Assembly (NCBI RefSeq): GCF_004343585.1
Contig: NZ_SLYW01000001.1
Span: 496,001 to 560,000, forward strand
Length of the DNA stretch: 64,000 bases
DNA from: Neorhizobium sp. JUb45
GTDB taxonomy: Bacteria; Pseudomonadota; Alphaproteobacteria; Rhizobiales; Rhizobiaceae
Reading direction: 5' to 3'
A program made the translations under genes and the position numbers. The notes under the pieces were generated by a model. The model was not told the DNA's origin. It ran no database searches and was given only the letters and a program-made list of their open reading frames with translations. Of this stretch, positions 17,142-25,602 are shown piece by piece (position 1 is the stretch's first letter; every line of letters starts with the position of its first letter).

Positions 17142-17230
17142 CCGTCATCCTCGGGCTTGTCCCGAGGATCTGCTACCGTTGAATGATCGCTGGCGTGCTT
17201 GGATCCTCGGGACAAGCCCGAGGATGACGG
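17142..17230. repeat. Palindromic repeat with perfect 29-bp arms
   Basis: Arms 17142-17170 and 17202-17230 are exact reverse complements; each arm (CCGTCATCCTCGGGCTTGTC...) can also fold alone (TCCTCGGG / CCCGAGGA). It lies between sqdB and sqdD and is the best-preserved copy of the family. Confidence 0.85.
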
Positions 17231-17263
17231 GAGAGGAGGTGTCATTCTTACCCAGTGATCGTC

Positions 17264-18484
17264 TCAGGAAACCGACTTCAGCCTTTTGCCTTCCGGATCA
17301 TGCTCGATCTTGGCGGCAATATCCTTCGTCCAGGCGGAAACGGCCGGAACGCGTGTGCGATCAACACGATAGGCGTATTTCTTCGCAACGTCGACGATCT
17401 CCGCCAGCAGGCCTTCGCCAAGCGTTGTCGGTTCCAGGCCGAGGCCGAGGAACTTGTCGTTTTTCACGACCAGATCGTTTTCAGGCGCTTCCTTGCGCGG
17501 GTTGGGCAACCAGGCGATTTCGGTGCCGCTCATTTTTGAAATCATCTCGGCCAGATCGCGCACCCGGTGGGTTTCGGTCATCTGGTTGAAGATTTCCACG
17601 CGGCTGTTTCTCGCCGGCGGATTGTTCAGCGCGATTTCGATGCAGCGCACCGAATCCTGAATGTGGATGAAGGCGCGCGTCTGGCCGCCGACGCCGTGCA
17701 CGGTCAGCGGATAACCGATCGCCGCCTGGATGAGAAAGCGGTTGAGGACCGTGCCGTAATCGCCGTCATAGTCGAAACGGTTGATCAGCTGCTCGTGGCG
17801 GCGGGTCTGCTGCGTATGCGTGCCCCAGACGATGCCCTGATGCAGGTCGGTGATGCGCAACCCGTCATTCTTGGCGTAGAAGGCGAACAGCTGCTGATCC
17901 AGCACCTTGGTCATGTGGTAGATCGAGCCGGGATTGCCGGGATAGAGGATTTCCTGCGACACCGTGCGGCCGTCCATTGTCTCGATGCCGACCGGCAGAT
18001 AACCTTCCGGGATGGCGGCACCGACGGTCGAATACCCGTAGACGCCCATCGTGCCGAGATGCACGAGATGGGCATCGAGATCGAGTTCGACCAGCGCGTT
18101 CAAGAGGTTATGCGTGGCATTGACGTTGTTGTTGACCGTGTAGTTCTTGTGGCGGTCGGACTTCATCGAATAGGGCGCGGCGCGCTGTTCGGCGAAATGC
18201 ACGATGGCGTCTGGGCGGTTTTTGGCCAGCCAGCCCTTGAGAAGCTCGTAATCCTTGGCGATGTCGATCAGGTTGAAATGGATGCGGCGGCCCGTCTCAC
18301 CATGCCAGATGCGGGTGCGCTCCTGTATCGAGTCCATCGGCGTCAGCGACTGCACGCCAAGCTCGGTATCGATCCAGCGGCGGGAAAGGTTGTCGAGGAT
18401 ATGGACATCGTGTCCGGCATCCGACAGGTGAAGGCAAGTCGGCCAGCCGACAAATCCGTCGCCGCCCAGAACTGCAATCTTCAT
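17264..18484 (-). CDS. sqdB: UDP-sulfoquinovose synthase SqdB
   Basis: A 406-residue extended short-chain dehydrogenase. Motifs are GGDGFVGWPTCLHL (NAD binding), IVHFAEQRAAPYSMKS, and the catalytic Tyr-Lys in GSIYHMTKVLDQQ, all typical of SqdB, which makes UDP-sulfoquinovose from UDP-glucose and sulfite. It is the first gene of the minus-strand sqdBDC set; sqdD begins 155 bp downstream after a palindromic repeat. The pathway yields the anionic lipid SQDG, which can replace phosphatidylglycerol under phosphate limitation. No PHO box was identified. Confidence 0.94.
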   Translation of the reverse strand: MKIAVLGGDGFVGWPTCLHLSDAGHDVHILDNLSRRWIDTELGVQSLTPMDSIQERTRIWHGETGRRIHFNLIDIAKDYELLKGWLAKNRPDAIVHFAEQRAAPYSMKSDRHKNYTVNNNVNATHNLLNALVELDLDAHLVHLGTMGVYGYSTVGAAIPEGYLPVGIETMDGRTVSQEILYPGNPGSIYHMTKVLDQQLFAFYAKNDGLRITDLHQGIVWGTHTQQTRRHEQLINRFDYDGDYGTVLNRFLIQAAIGYPLTVHGVGGQTRAFIHIQDSVRCIEIALNNPPARNSRVEIFNQMTETHRVRDLAEMISKMSGTEIAWLPNPRKEAPENDLVVKNDKFLGLGLEPTTLGEGLLAEIVDVAKKYAYRVDRTRVPAVSAWTKDIAAKIEHDPEGKRLKSVS

Positions 18485-18606
18485 GGTAATGTCTCCGCTG
18501 GTTTTCGAGAAATTTCCTGTTAGGGAAGTTTCATGACAGGCAATAAGGCGTGGTGCGTGGTCCCTCCTTTATGAAGGGCGCAACATGAATTTTCCAAGGC
18601 ATATCC

Positions 18607-19056
18607 ATGACTGAGCACAGTTTTTCTCTTTCCGGCGAACTTATCGAAAACGGTCATCGTCTGGTTCAGCGGGTCTATTACGAGGACACGGATTTCTCCG
18701 GCTTGATCTATCACGCCCGTTATCTGCATTTTCTCGAGCGCGGCCGATCCGACTATCTGCGCTGCCTCGGCTGCGAGCAGAGCGCACTGATTTCCGTCGA
18801 TGACGAGGGGCTGGTTTTCGTCGTCCACCGCATGGAAATCGACTTCAAACAGCCGGCCCGCATGGACGACGTCATCACCATCCAGACCATCACGGAAAAG
18901 GCCGGTGGCGCCAAGATGGTGCTCAATCAGGAGATCCGTCGTGGCGAAACGCTGCTGATTTCGGCCAAGGTGGTGATCGCGGTGATCAACAGAAACGGTC
19001 GCCCGCGGCGCTTGCCGGAGACGATTGCGGAGAAGTTTTTGGGGAAGGCCGAGTAG
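18607..19056 (+). CDS. ybgC: Tol-Pal-associated acyl-CoA thioesterase YbgC
   Basis: A 149-residue hot-dog-fold thioesterase. The signature HRLVQRVYYEDTDFSGLIYH contains the catalytic Asp, followed by ARYLHFLERGRSDYL. YbgC normally opens the tol-pal cluster and hydrolyses short-chain acyl-CoAs at the inner membrane. Here it is separated from tolQ by a toxin-antitoxin pair on the opposite strand, so it is unlikely to share a transcript with tolQ. Confidence 0.95.
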   Translation: MTEHSFSLSGELIENGHRLVQRVYYEDTDFSGLIYHARYLHFLERGRSDYLRCLGCEQSALISVDDEGLVFVVHRMEIDFKQPARMDDVITIQTITEKAGGAKMVLNQEIRRGETLLISAKVVIAVINRNGRPRRLPETIAEKFLGKAE

Positions 19057-19074
19057 GGCGATTTCCGAGTCGTT

Positions 19075-19359
19075 TCAACTCTTTCGCGGCGGCCATTGCC
19101 GTGCGGTGTGAAGCAGGCGCAAGATGCGGATATGATCAGCTTCTATATCGTAGATGATCATATAGCGGGGATGTATGACCAACTCTCGCGTGCCCGCAAC
19201 GCGCCCGGGTCGTCCTAACTTGGGATGTAAGGCGAGATGCAAAAGCTGCTTCTCTACACTCGCATCCATGGTGATCGCTGCTGACGGATTTTCAGCTTCA
19301 ATAAAATCATAGACATCGTCACGGTCTCTGCTTCCGAGCGGTGTCCAGATGATTTTCAT
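19075..19359 (-). CDS. ParE/RelE-family toxin
   Basis: A 94-residue basic protein with the RelE/ParE fold pattern: IIWTPLGSRDRDDVYDFI at the N-terminus and the C-terminal GTRELVIHPRYMIIYD...ILRLLHTARQWPP. ParE members poison gyrase while RelE members cleave mRNA; the sequence looks more ParE-like but does not settle this. Its start overlaps the antitoxin stop as ATGA. It ends 18 bp after, and convergent with, ybgC. Confidence 0.88.
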   Translation of the reverse strand: MKIIWTPLGSRDRDDVYDFIEAENPSAAITMDASVEKQLLHLALHPKLGRPGRVAGTRELVIHPRYMIIYDIEADHIRILRLLHTARQWPPRKS

Positions 19360-19643
19360 CTTAGGCCGCCAATTTTGCGAAGTGTCCGTTCTCGCCGCTC
19401 TGCGAAATGTCTCTCAACCTCTTCGGACGAGATCACATTGCCGGCATCAGCTTGAGCAATTCCTTCCTCTACCTGTTGTCGAAACCATGCGTCGTAGGCC
19501 GGGTCTGCCTCGCGTTCGATCACGAAATCGCGCATCAACTGGCGCAGGAGTTCGTCACTGCTCGTATCCTGTGCCTTTGCCGCGTGGTCAAATGCGGTCA
19601 TCAGTTCGTCGTCGACTGCGAAGGTAAAGGTCTTATCCGTCAT
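19356..19643 (-). CDS. Ribbon-helix-helix antitoxin (partner of ParE/RelE toxin)
   Basis: A 95-residue protein. The N-terminal FTFAVDDELMTAFDHAAKAQ with SSDELLRQLMRDFV looks like a CopG/RelB ribbon-helix-helix DNA-binding unit, and the C-terminal half is charged and probably toxin-binding. It is the upstream gene of the pair, overlapping the toxin by 4 bp. A perfect 14-bp palindrome about 80 bp upstream (19721) is a candidate operator, though it could also serve tolQ. Confidence 0.82.
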   Translation of the reverse strand: MTDKTFTFAVDDELMTAFDHAAKAQDTSSDELLRQLMRDFVIEREADPAYDAWFRQQVEEGIAQADAGNVISSEEVERHFAERRERTLRKIGGLR

Positions 19644-19965
19644 GGCTTTCTCCGCCGGATATTGCTCGCGCGCATCATAACATTCGCGATGGCAAAAGCA
19701 CAGCCGATCTGCGCTCGACCTTCGTGATCACGAAAGATCATAACCCTTTATTAACGATAATCATGTCTTACTCAGGCGTGAGGAATTTGTGCAACGCACG
19801 CCTTCCTTTGACCAAATTTCAAGGCGAGAAGCCAAGCTGAAAACCTAGGACATCTGGGGTCAGTCGGTTTCTTTAGCGAACAGACACATACTCGCGAGAG
19901 CGCGCTTTTGAACCCGCCCGGTCTTTGAACAAGCCGGGCGTTTGGATTCGGGGATTGAGAGTTAC
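19644..19965. other. Intergenic region upstream of tolQ
   Basis: No credible gene. It holds the perfect 14-bp palindrome TTCGTGATCACGAA (19721-19734) and a 7-bp hairpin CGCCCGG / CCGGGCG (19915-19940) in the probable tolQ leader, 26 bp before the start codon. The tolQ promoter must lie here; I could not assign -35/-10 boxes confidently. Confidence 0.6.
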
Positions 19966-20688
19966 ATGGAACAGGTAGCGTTGGAAGCTGCGACACACGA
20001 TGTCAGTCTGTGGGCGCTGTTCATGCAGGCCGGGTTTATCGTCAAGGCGGTGATGATCGGCCTCCTGATGGCGTCCGTGTGGACATGGGCCATCGTCATC
20101 GACAAGTACATCAACTTCGCCAAGGCAAAACGCCAGTTCGACCAGTTCGAACAGGTGTTCTGGTCTGGCCAGTCGCTTGAAGAGCTTTATCGCACGCTGT
20201 CCGATCGCCAGAATGTCGGCCTCGCTGCCATCTTCGTCTCCGCCATGCGCGAGTGGAAAAAGAGCTTTGAGCGCGGCGCCCGTTCGCCGATCGGCCTGCA
20301 GATGCGTATCGACCGCGCCATGGACGTCACGCTTGCCCGCGAAGCGGAAGGTTTTGAAGCGCGCCTCGGTTCGCTTGCCACCATCGGTTCGGCAGGACCA
20401 TTCATCGGTCTGTTCGGTACGGTCATCGGTATCATGACCTCGTTCCAGGCGATCGCCGGTTCGAAGTCGACCAACCTTGCCGTTGTCGCACCGGGTATCG
20501 CCGAAGCGCTGCTCGCGACTGCGATCGGTCTGGTCGCCGCTATCCCGGCCGTTATTGCCTATAACAAGTTCATGGGCGATGCCGGCAAGCTGTCTTCGCG
20601 CATGGAAGGTTTTGCCGACGAGTTCTCCGGCATCCTGTCGCGCCAGATCGACGAGAAGCTGCAGCCGCGTCAGCAGGCTGCGCAGTAA
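19966..20688 (+). CDS. tolQ: Tol-Pal system proton-channel subunit TolQ
   Basis: A 240-residue MotA/TolQ/ExbB-family protein with three membrane helices; SVWTWAIVIDKYINFAKAKR marks the end of helix 1 and LATIGSAGPFIGLFGTVIGI lies at helix 2. With TolR it forms the proton-motive-force-driven motor that energises TolA during cell-envelope constriction. I chose the ATG at 19966 rather than a TTG at 19942. tolR follows after 35 bp. Confidence 0.96.
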   Translation: MEQVALEAATHDVSLWALFMQAGFIVKAVMIGLLMASVWTWAIVIDKYINFAKAKRQFDQFEQVFWSGQSLEELYRTLSDRQNVGLAAIFVSAMREWKKSFERGARSPIGLQMRIDRAMDVTLAREAEGFEARLGSLATIGSAGPFIGLFGTVIGIMTSFQAIAGSKSTNLAVVAPGIAEALLATAIGLVAAIPAVIAYNKFMGDAGKLSSRMEGFADEFSGILSRQIDEKLQPRQQAAQ

Positions 20689-20723
20689 ATCCAACGGCGA
20701 AACGCGTTCTAGGAGCATAACCC

Positions 20724-21182
20724 ATGGGCATGTCGGCCGGCGGTGCAAAAGGTGGTGGTGGCGGTCGTCGCGGTGGACGTCGTCGCCGTTCAGGTGGCGG
20801 TGCCATCAGCGAAATCAACGTGACGCCGCTTGTCGACGTCATGCTCGTTCTGCTCATCATCTTCATGGTTGCCGCACCGATGATGACCGTCGGCGTGCCG
20901 ATCGACCTGCCGGAGACGCAGGCCAGCGCCATGAACTCCGATACCCAGCCGATTACGATCTCCGTCAACCCGGCTGGCGAAATCTATCTGCAGGAAACCC
21001 CGATCGGTATCGACGAAGTCGTGCCGAAGCTCGAAGCCATTGCCACGACCGGTTATAACGAACGCATCTATGTGCGCGGCGATACCGCTGCAGCCTATGG
21101 CGTCGTGATGAAGGTCATGGCCCGCGTTTCCGCGGCCGGCTTCAAGAATATCGGTCTGGTCACCCTGCAGGAAACAAAGTGA
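20724..21182 (+). CDS. tolR: Tol-Pal system protein TolR
   Basis: A 152-residue ExbD/TolR protein: a Gly/Arg-rich cytosolic N-terminus (GGGGRRGGRRRRSGGGA), then SEINVTPLVDVMLVLLIIFM, a single membrane helix carrying the essential Asp, and a periplasmic domain. It works with TolQ as stator and pore of the motor. tolA begins 10 bp downstream. Confidence 0.96.
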   Translation: MGMSAGGAKGGGGGRRGGRRRRSGGGAISEINVTPLVDVMLVLLIIFMVAAPMMTVGVPIDLPETQASAMNSDTQPITISVNPAGEIYLQETPIGIDEVVPKLEAIATTGYNERIYVRGDTAAAYGVVMKVMARVSAAGFKNIGLVTLQETK

Positions 21183-21192
21183 TCGGGGTGCC

Positions 21193-22326
21193 ATGAAGAC
21201 CAGTCTCGGCACATCCTTTGCTCTTCACTCCGCGGCACTGGCCTTTGCGCTGGTGTCGATAGGCGCGCCTGCGCCCATGGAAGTGGCGCCGGTCGAGGCG
21301 CTGCCGGTCGATATCGTTCCGGTGGAATCGATTACCCAGATCCAGGAAGGCGACAAGAAGGCCCCCAAGGCCGAAAAATCCGCCCCGACCCCGACAAAAA
21401 AGCCGACCAACGTTCCCGATGCCCAGAACACCGGAGACAATAGCGTCGACCTGAAAAGTGCGCCTGTTCCGGTCGAGCGGCCGGTCAAGACCGAATCTGC
21501 TGCAGCACCGCCGAAGGTGGACAAGCCGCTGCCGGAGACGGCGAAAGAGAACAATGACGTCAAGGACGTGGTGAAGGAAGAGACGGCGCCGAAGCCGGTC
21601 GAAACCGCATCGCTGCCGCAGCCAAAACCTGAAATTCAGCAGCCGACGCCAAAGCCGCCGGAGCCGACGCCCGCGCCGACGGAAACCAAGGTCGAGGAAA
21701 CACCGCTGCCTTCCAGCGTGCCGTTGCCGGCCGCGCGCCCGAAACCGGAGCCGCCGAAAGAACAGGCAAAGCCCGTCGAAAAACCGCCGGAAAAGCCGGT
21801 CGAGAAAAAGACCGAAACGAAGACGGCTGAAAAACCGGCTGACAAGAAGGTTGCCGAAAAGAAGCAGGAAACCGCCAAGACCACCAAGGCGGGGGACAGC
21901 AAGTTCAACCCGGACGATATCGAGAATTTCCTCAACAAGCAGGATGCGCCGAGCAGCGGTGCCAAGGCTTCGACGCAGACGGCAGCCCTTGGCGGCAAGA
22001 AGACGACGGGCGGCCAAAGCCTCAGCATGTCGGAAATGGACGCACTGCGCGGCCAGATCCAGAACAACTGGTCGACCTTCGCCGGTATCGAAGGCCTTCA
22101 GGGCATGATCATCACCGTCAGCTTCAGTCTCGACGAGGGTGGCAATATCGTTGGCAGTCCCAAGGTTTCATCGACGGGCGGATCGGATACCGCACGCCGG
22201 ACGATGGAAGCCAGTGCCCGCCGCGCCGTTATGAAGTCGCAACCCTTCCAGGGCCTTCCGGCCGATAAATATGACACGTGGAGCGAGGTCATCGTCAATT
22301 TCGATCCCTCCGATTTCGCGCTCTAA
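21193..22326 (+). CDS. tolA: Tol-Pal system protein TolA
   Basis: A 377-residue protein of TolA/TonB architecture: one N-terminal membrane helix, a very long Pro/Lys/Glu-rich periplasmic linker (about residues 45-260; PEKPVEKKTETKTAEKPADK is representative), and a C-terminal TonB-like domain (GLQGMIITVSFSLDEGGNIV...ARRAVMKSQPF). TolA links the TolQR motor to Pal/TolB at the outer membrane. The low-complexity linker explains several open frames on the other strand here. Confidence 0.94.
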   Translation: MKTSLGTSFALHSAALAFALVSIGAPAPMEVAPVEALPVDIVPVESITQIQEGDKKAPKAEKSAPTPTKKPTNVPDAQNTGDNSVDLKSAPVPVERPVKTESAAAPPKVDKPLPETAKENNDVKDVVKEETAPKPVETASLPQPKPEIQQPTPKPPEPTPAPTETKVEETPLPSSVPLPAARPKPEPPKEQAKPVEKPPEKPVEKKTETKTAEKPADKKVAEKKQETAKTTKAGDSKFNPDDIENFLNKQDAPSSGAKASTQTAALGGKKTTGGQSLSMSEMDALRGQIQNNWSTFAGIEGLQGMIITVSFSLDEGGNIVGSPKVSSTGGSDTARRTMEASARRAVMKSQPFQGLPADKYDTWSEVIVNFDPSDFAL

Positions 22327-22360
22327 ACAGCTGAAAGCGTAGCTGAAAGGCTTTAATACC

Positions 22361-23668
22361 ATGATGAAACGTTCTTTCATCCGTCTCGTGATCGCTCTGG
22401 CGGGCATGGCCGTGATGTTCTCAACCTCGGCCCAGGCGGCCGTGACGATCAACGTCAACAAGGGTCGTGTCGAGCCGTTGCCGATCGCGATCACGGATTT
22501 CCTGTCCAACGACGCGCTCGGTCCGCAGATCTCCCAGGTCATTGCTGCCGATCTGCAGCGTTCCGGCCTTTTTGCGCCGGTCAACAAGGCTGCGTTCATC
22601 GAAAAGATTTCCGATCCCAACAAGACCCCGCGTTTTGAAGACTGGAAGGCGATCAATGCGCAGGCCATGGTCTCCGGCCGCATCACGCGTGAAGCCGATG
22701 GCCGTCTGCGCGCCGAGTTCCGCCTGTGGGATACGTTTGCCGGCCAGCAGATGACCGGCCAGCAGTTTTACACCCAGCCGGACAACTGGCGCCGTGTCGC
22801 CCATATCATTGCCGATGCGATCTATCAGCAGATCACCGGTGAGAAGGGCTATTTCGATACCCGCGTCGTGTTCGTTTCCGAAAGCGGCCCGAAAACGGCC
22901 CGTCAGCGCCAGCTGTCCATCATGGACCAGGATGGTTTCAATGTCCGTGCGCTGACCAATGGCAAGGATCTGGTTCTGACGCCGCGCTTCTCGCCGAGCC
23001 GTCAGGAAGTCACCTACATGTCGTTTGAAGGCGACCAGCCGCGCGTCTACCTGCTGCAGCTAGAAAGTGGACGCCGCGAAGTCGTCGGCAATTTTCCGGG
23101 CATGACCTTCTCTCCGCGCTTCTCGCCGGATGGCCAGAAGGTGATCATGAGCCTTCAGCAGGAAGGCAATGCCAATATCTATACGATGGACCTGCGCTCG
23201 CGCACCACGACACGGCTGACCAACACTGCTGCTATCGATACCGCACCGTCCTATTCTCCGGATGGCCGACAGGTAACGTTCGAAAGCGACCGTGGTGGTC
23301 GTCAGCAGATCTATGTCATGAATGCCGATGGCTCCGGCCAGAACCGCATTTCCTTCGGCGACGGCTCCTATTCGACGCCGGTCTGGTCTCCGCGTGGCGA
23401 TCTCATCGCCTTCACCAAGCAGTCGGGCGGAAAGTTCTCGATCGGCGTGATGAAGCCGGATGGTTCGGGCGAGCGTATCCTCACCTCGGGCTTCCACAAC
23501 GAGGGCCCGACCTGGGCGCCGAACGGCCGCGTGCTGATGTTCTTCCGTCAGGCCGCCGGCTCCGGTGGTCCGCAGCTCTACTCGATCGACCTGACCGGTT
23601 ACAACGAGCAGGCCATCAAGACCCCGACATTCGCGTCCGACCCGGCGTGGTCGCCGTTGATGGAATAG
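22361..23668 (+). CDS. tolB: Tol-Pal system periplasmic protein TolB
   Basis: A 435-residue protein with a Sec signal peptide (cleavage after about AQAA), an N-terminal domain ([20 protein letters not shown]), and a six-bladed beta-propeller with repeated PxFSPDGxxVxF strands ([34 protein letters not shown]). TolB binds Pal in the periplasm. It ends the tolQRAB unit; a hairpin terminator follows at 23681. Confidence 0.97.
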   Translation: MMKRSFIRLVIALAGMAVMFSTSAQAAVTINVNKGRVEPLPIAITDFLSNDALGPQISQVIAADLQRSGLFAPVNKAAFIEKISDPNKTPRFEDWKAINAQAMVSGRITREADGRLRAEFRLWDTFAGQQMTGQQFYTQPDNWRRVAHIIADAIYQQITGEKGYFDTRVVFVSESGPKTARQRQLSIMDQDGFNVRALTNGKDLVLTPRFSPSRQEVTYMSFEGDQPRVYLLQLESGRREVVGNFPGMTFSPRFSPDGQKVIMSLQQEGNANIYTMDLRSRTTTRLTNTAAIDTAPSYSPDGRQVTFESDRGGRQQIYVMNADGSGQNRISFGDGSYSTPVWSPRGDLIAFTKQSGGKFSIGVMKPDGSGERILTSGFHNEGPTWAPNGRVLMFFRQAAGSGGPQLYSIDLTGYNEQAIKTPTFASDPAWSPLME

Positions 23669-23680
23669 CATGAGAGCGAC

Positions 23681-23705
23681 AAGAGGCGGGTGACCGCCTC
23701 TTTTG
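23681..23705 (+). terminator. Rho-independent terminator of tolQRAB
   Basis: AAGAGGCGG, loop GTGA, CCGCCTCTTTT, 12 bp after the tolB stop. A second partial copy of the GACCGCCTCTTT arm follows at about 23728. Confidence 0.8.
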
Positions 23706-23872
23706 CTTTGTGAGACCGGAGGCAGGCGACCGCCTCTTTACTGCCGCAATGTCCTGAAAAAGCGCAGAAAGGGACATTGGTGACGTTTCGTTAACCATAA
23801 CCGTTTGCCGTCGATTAACCGAGAAAGGTTAGGGTCCGGCAACCGTAAAGTTTATCCAAGGAGAAACCGGCC

Positions 23873-24412
23873 ATGAGCCGCATTGAGACCCAGGCGATGA
23901 GCCGCATGCAGACACTTGCCCGCAACCCGGCCGTCATCGCACTGACGCTCGCTCTTGCTCTGGCCGGCTGCGCCAACAAGAAGAACATGCCGAACAATGC
24001 CGGTGATCTCGGCCTGAACGGCGGCGCCGGTGGTGCAGCAACCCCGGGCTCCGCCCAGGACTTCACCGTCAACGTCGGCGACCGCATCTTCTTCGACACC
24101 GACAGCACTTCGGTTCGCGCCGATGCCCAGCAGATCCTCGACCGTCAGGCCCAGTGGCTGCAGCGTTACCCGCGCTACGCCATCACCGTCGAAGGCCATG
24201 CCGACGAACGCGGCACCCGCGAATACAACCTGGCTCTCGGCGCACGTCGCGCTGCCGCCACCAAGGAATACCTCGCATCGCGTGGCGTACCGGCCAACCG
24301 CATGCGCACGATCTCCTACGGCAAGGAACGTCCGGTCGCCGTTTGCGACGACATCTCGTGCTGGTCGCAGAACCGTCGCGCCGTTACCGTTCTCGGCGGC
24401 GCCGGCATGTAA
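23873..24412 (+). CDS. pal: Peptidoglycan-associated lipoprotein Pal
   Basis: A 179-residue outer-membrane lipoprotein. The lipobox LALAGC places the lipidated Cys at about residue 33, after an unusually long leader. The C-terminal OmpA-like domain has VNVGDRIFFDTDS and YAITVEGHADERGTREYNLA, which binds peptidoglycan meso-DAP. It has its own upstream region of about 200 bp after the tolB terminator and is followed by two hairpins (24421-24439 and 24451-24475). Confidence 0.96.
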   Translation: MSRIETQAMSRMQTLARNPAVIALTLALALAGCANKKNMPNNAGDLGLNGGAGGAATPGSAQDFTVNVGDRIFFDTDSTSVRADAQQILDRQAQWLQRYPRYAITVEGHADERGTREYNLALGARRAAATKEYLASRGVPANRMRTISYGKERPVAVCDDISCWSQNRRAVTVLGGAGM

Positions 24413-24450
24413 TTCGAATTGCCCCGTCAGTTTCGGGGCACGAAAAGTTG

Positions 24451-24475
24451 AAGGCGGCCCGCGGGTCGCCTTTTT
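24451..24475 (+). terminator. Rho-independent terminator of pal
   Basis: AAGGCG...CCC-GC-GGG...CGCCTT followed by TTT. A shorter hairpin GCCCCG / CGGGGC (24421-24439) precedes it. Confidence 0.75.
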
Positions 24476-24581
24476 CGTTTCTCCTTAGTTTGGCCGAGTT
24501 TCACTTGTTTTTTGACGGCAACTAACAAAATGTCTGCTTGCGCCAATCCGGCGTAGCTTCAGATGATTCGGGATCGACGAT

Positions 24582-25586
24582 ATGAAGAAACTTGTCTTGG
24601 CAGCGATGCTGGGGCTTGCCGCTGCAGGCGGCCAGGCGGAAGCTTTCACGCTGCCGTTTCTGAGCAAGGCTGAAAAACCACAGACGCAGCAGGCACCGGT
24701 GGTGCTGGCCCAGGCCGGCAACGACGCCGTGCGCGTTCAGCAGCTGCAGGAAGAAATCCGCCAGTTGAACGGCCGCATCGAGGAAATGAGCTTTCAGCTT
24801 TTGCAGATGCAGGAACAGATCCGCAAAGCCCAGGAAGACAACGAATTCCGTTTCCAGGAACTCGAAAAATCCGAGGGCGGCGGTTCTGGTAACCGTCCCG
24901 CAGTCGCTGCCGCTCCGGCAGATGGCTCAAAAAAAAACGATGAACTCAGCCAGATCATCGAACAAAATCCGGGGATGAACGGGCAGGGCGGGTCTTCGCC
25001 GGCCCCTTCAGCCCGTAATCCTGGCCAGAATTCCGGCACCGGTGCGCCGCCGCCGACCACGCTCGGCTCGATCGAAATGGACCAGTCTGGCTTGCCCAAG
25101 GGCGCCACGATGAACCAGGGCGCCAACAATGGTTCGCGCAACCTGCCGGGTGTCGATAGCGGTTCGTCCGGCAGCCGTGGCGGCCAGCAGACGGCAGGGC
25201 TTACAAACGAAAGCGAAGCGTACCGCGCCGCTTACGGCCATGTCCTTTCGGGCGACTACAAGATCGCCGAACAGGAATTCAACGATTATATCGCCGCCCA
25301 TCCCAAGGCCGATCGTGCTGCCGATGCTCATTTCTGGCTTGGTGAAGCGCAGTATTCGCAGGGCAAATACAATGAGGCGGCCAAAACCTTCCTCGACGCT
25401 CACAAGGCGTTCGGCACCTCTCCGAAAGCGCCGGAAATGCTGCTGAAGCTCGGCATGTCGCTTGCCGCGCTCGACAACAAGGACACGGCCTGCGCAACGC
25501 TGAAAGAAGTGACGCGCCGTTATCCGAATGCCCAGCGCGCCGTGACCACCAAGGTCGGCACCGAACAGAAACGCCTCGGCTGCTGA
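24582..25586 (+). CDS. cpoB: Tol-Pal accessory protein CpoB/YbgF
   Basis: A 334-residue periplasmic protein with a signal peptide (KKLVLAAMLGLAAAGGQAEA), an N-terminal trimerising coiled coil (VRVQQLQEEIRQLNGRIEEM and onwards to about residue 95), a Pro/Gly/Ser-rich linker, and C-terminal TPR-like repeats (AYRAAYGHVLSGDYKIAEQE; HFWLGEAQYSQGKYNEAAKT). CpoB coordinates peptidoglycan synthesis with outer-membrane constriction. tilS starts 16 bp downstream. Confidence 0.94.
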   Translation: MKKLVLAAMLGLAAAGGQAEAFTLPFLSKAEKPQTQQAPVVLAQAGNDAVRVQQLQEEIRQLNGRIEEMSFQLLQMQEQIRKAQEDNEFRFQELEKSEGGGSGNRPAVAAAPADGSKKNDELSQIIEQNPGMNGQGGSSPAPSARNPGQNSGTGAPPPTTLGSIEMDQSGLPKGATMNQGANNGSRNLPGVDSGSSGSRGGQQTAGLTNESEAYRAAYGHVLSGDYKIAEQEFNDYIAAHPKADRAADAHFWLGEAQYSQGKYNEAAKTFLDAHKAFGTSPKAPEMLLKLGMSLAALDNKDTACATLKEVTRRYPNAQRAVTTKVGTEQKRLGC

Positions 25587-25602
25587 TGCGGCGGCCCGCG
25601 CC

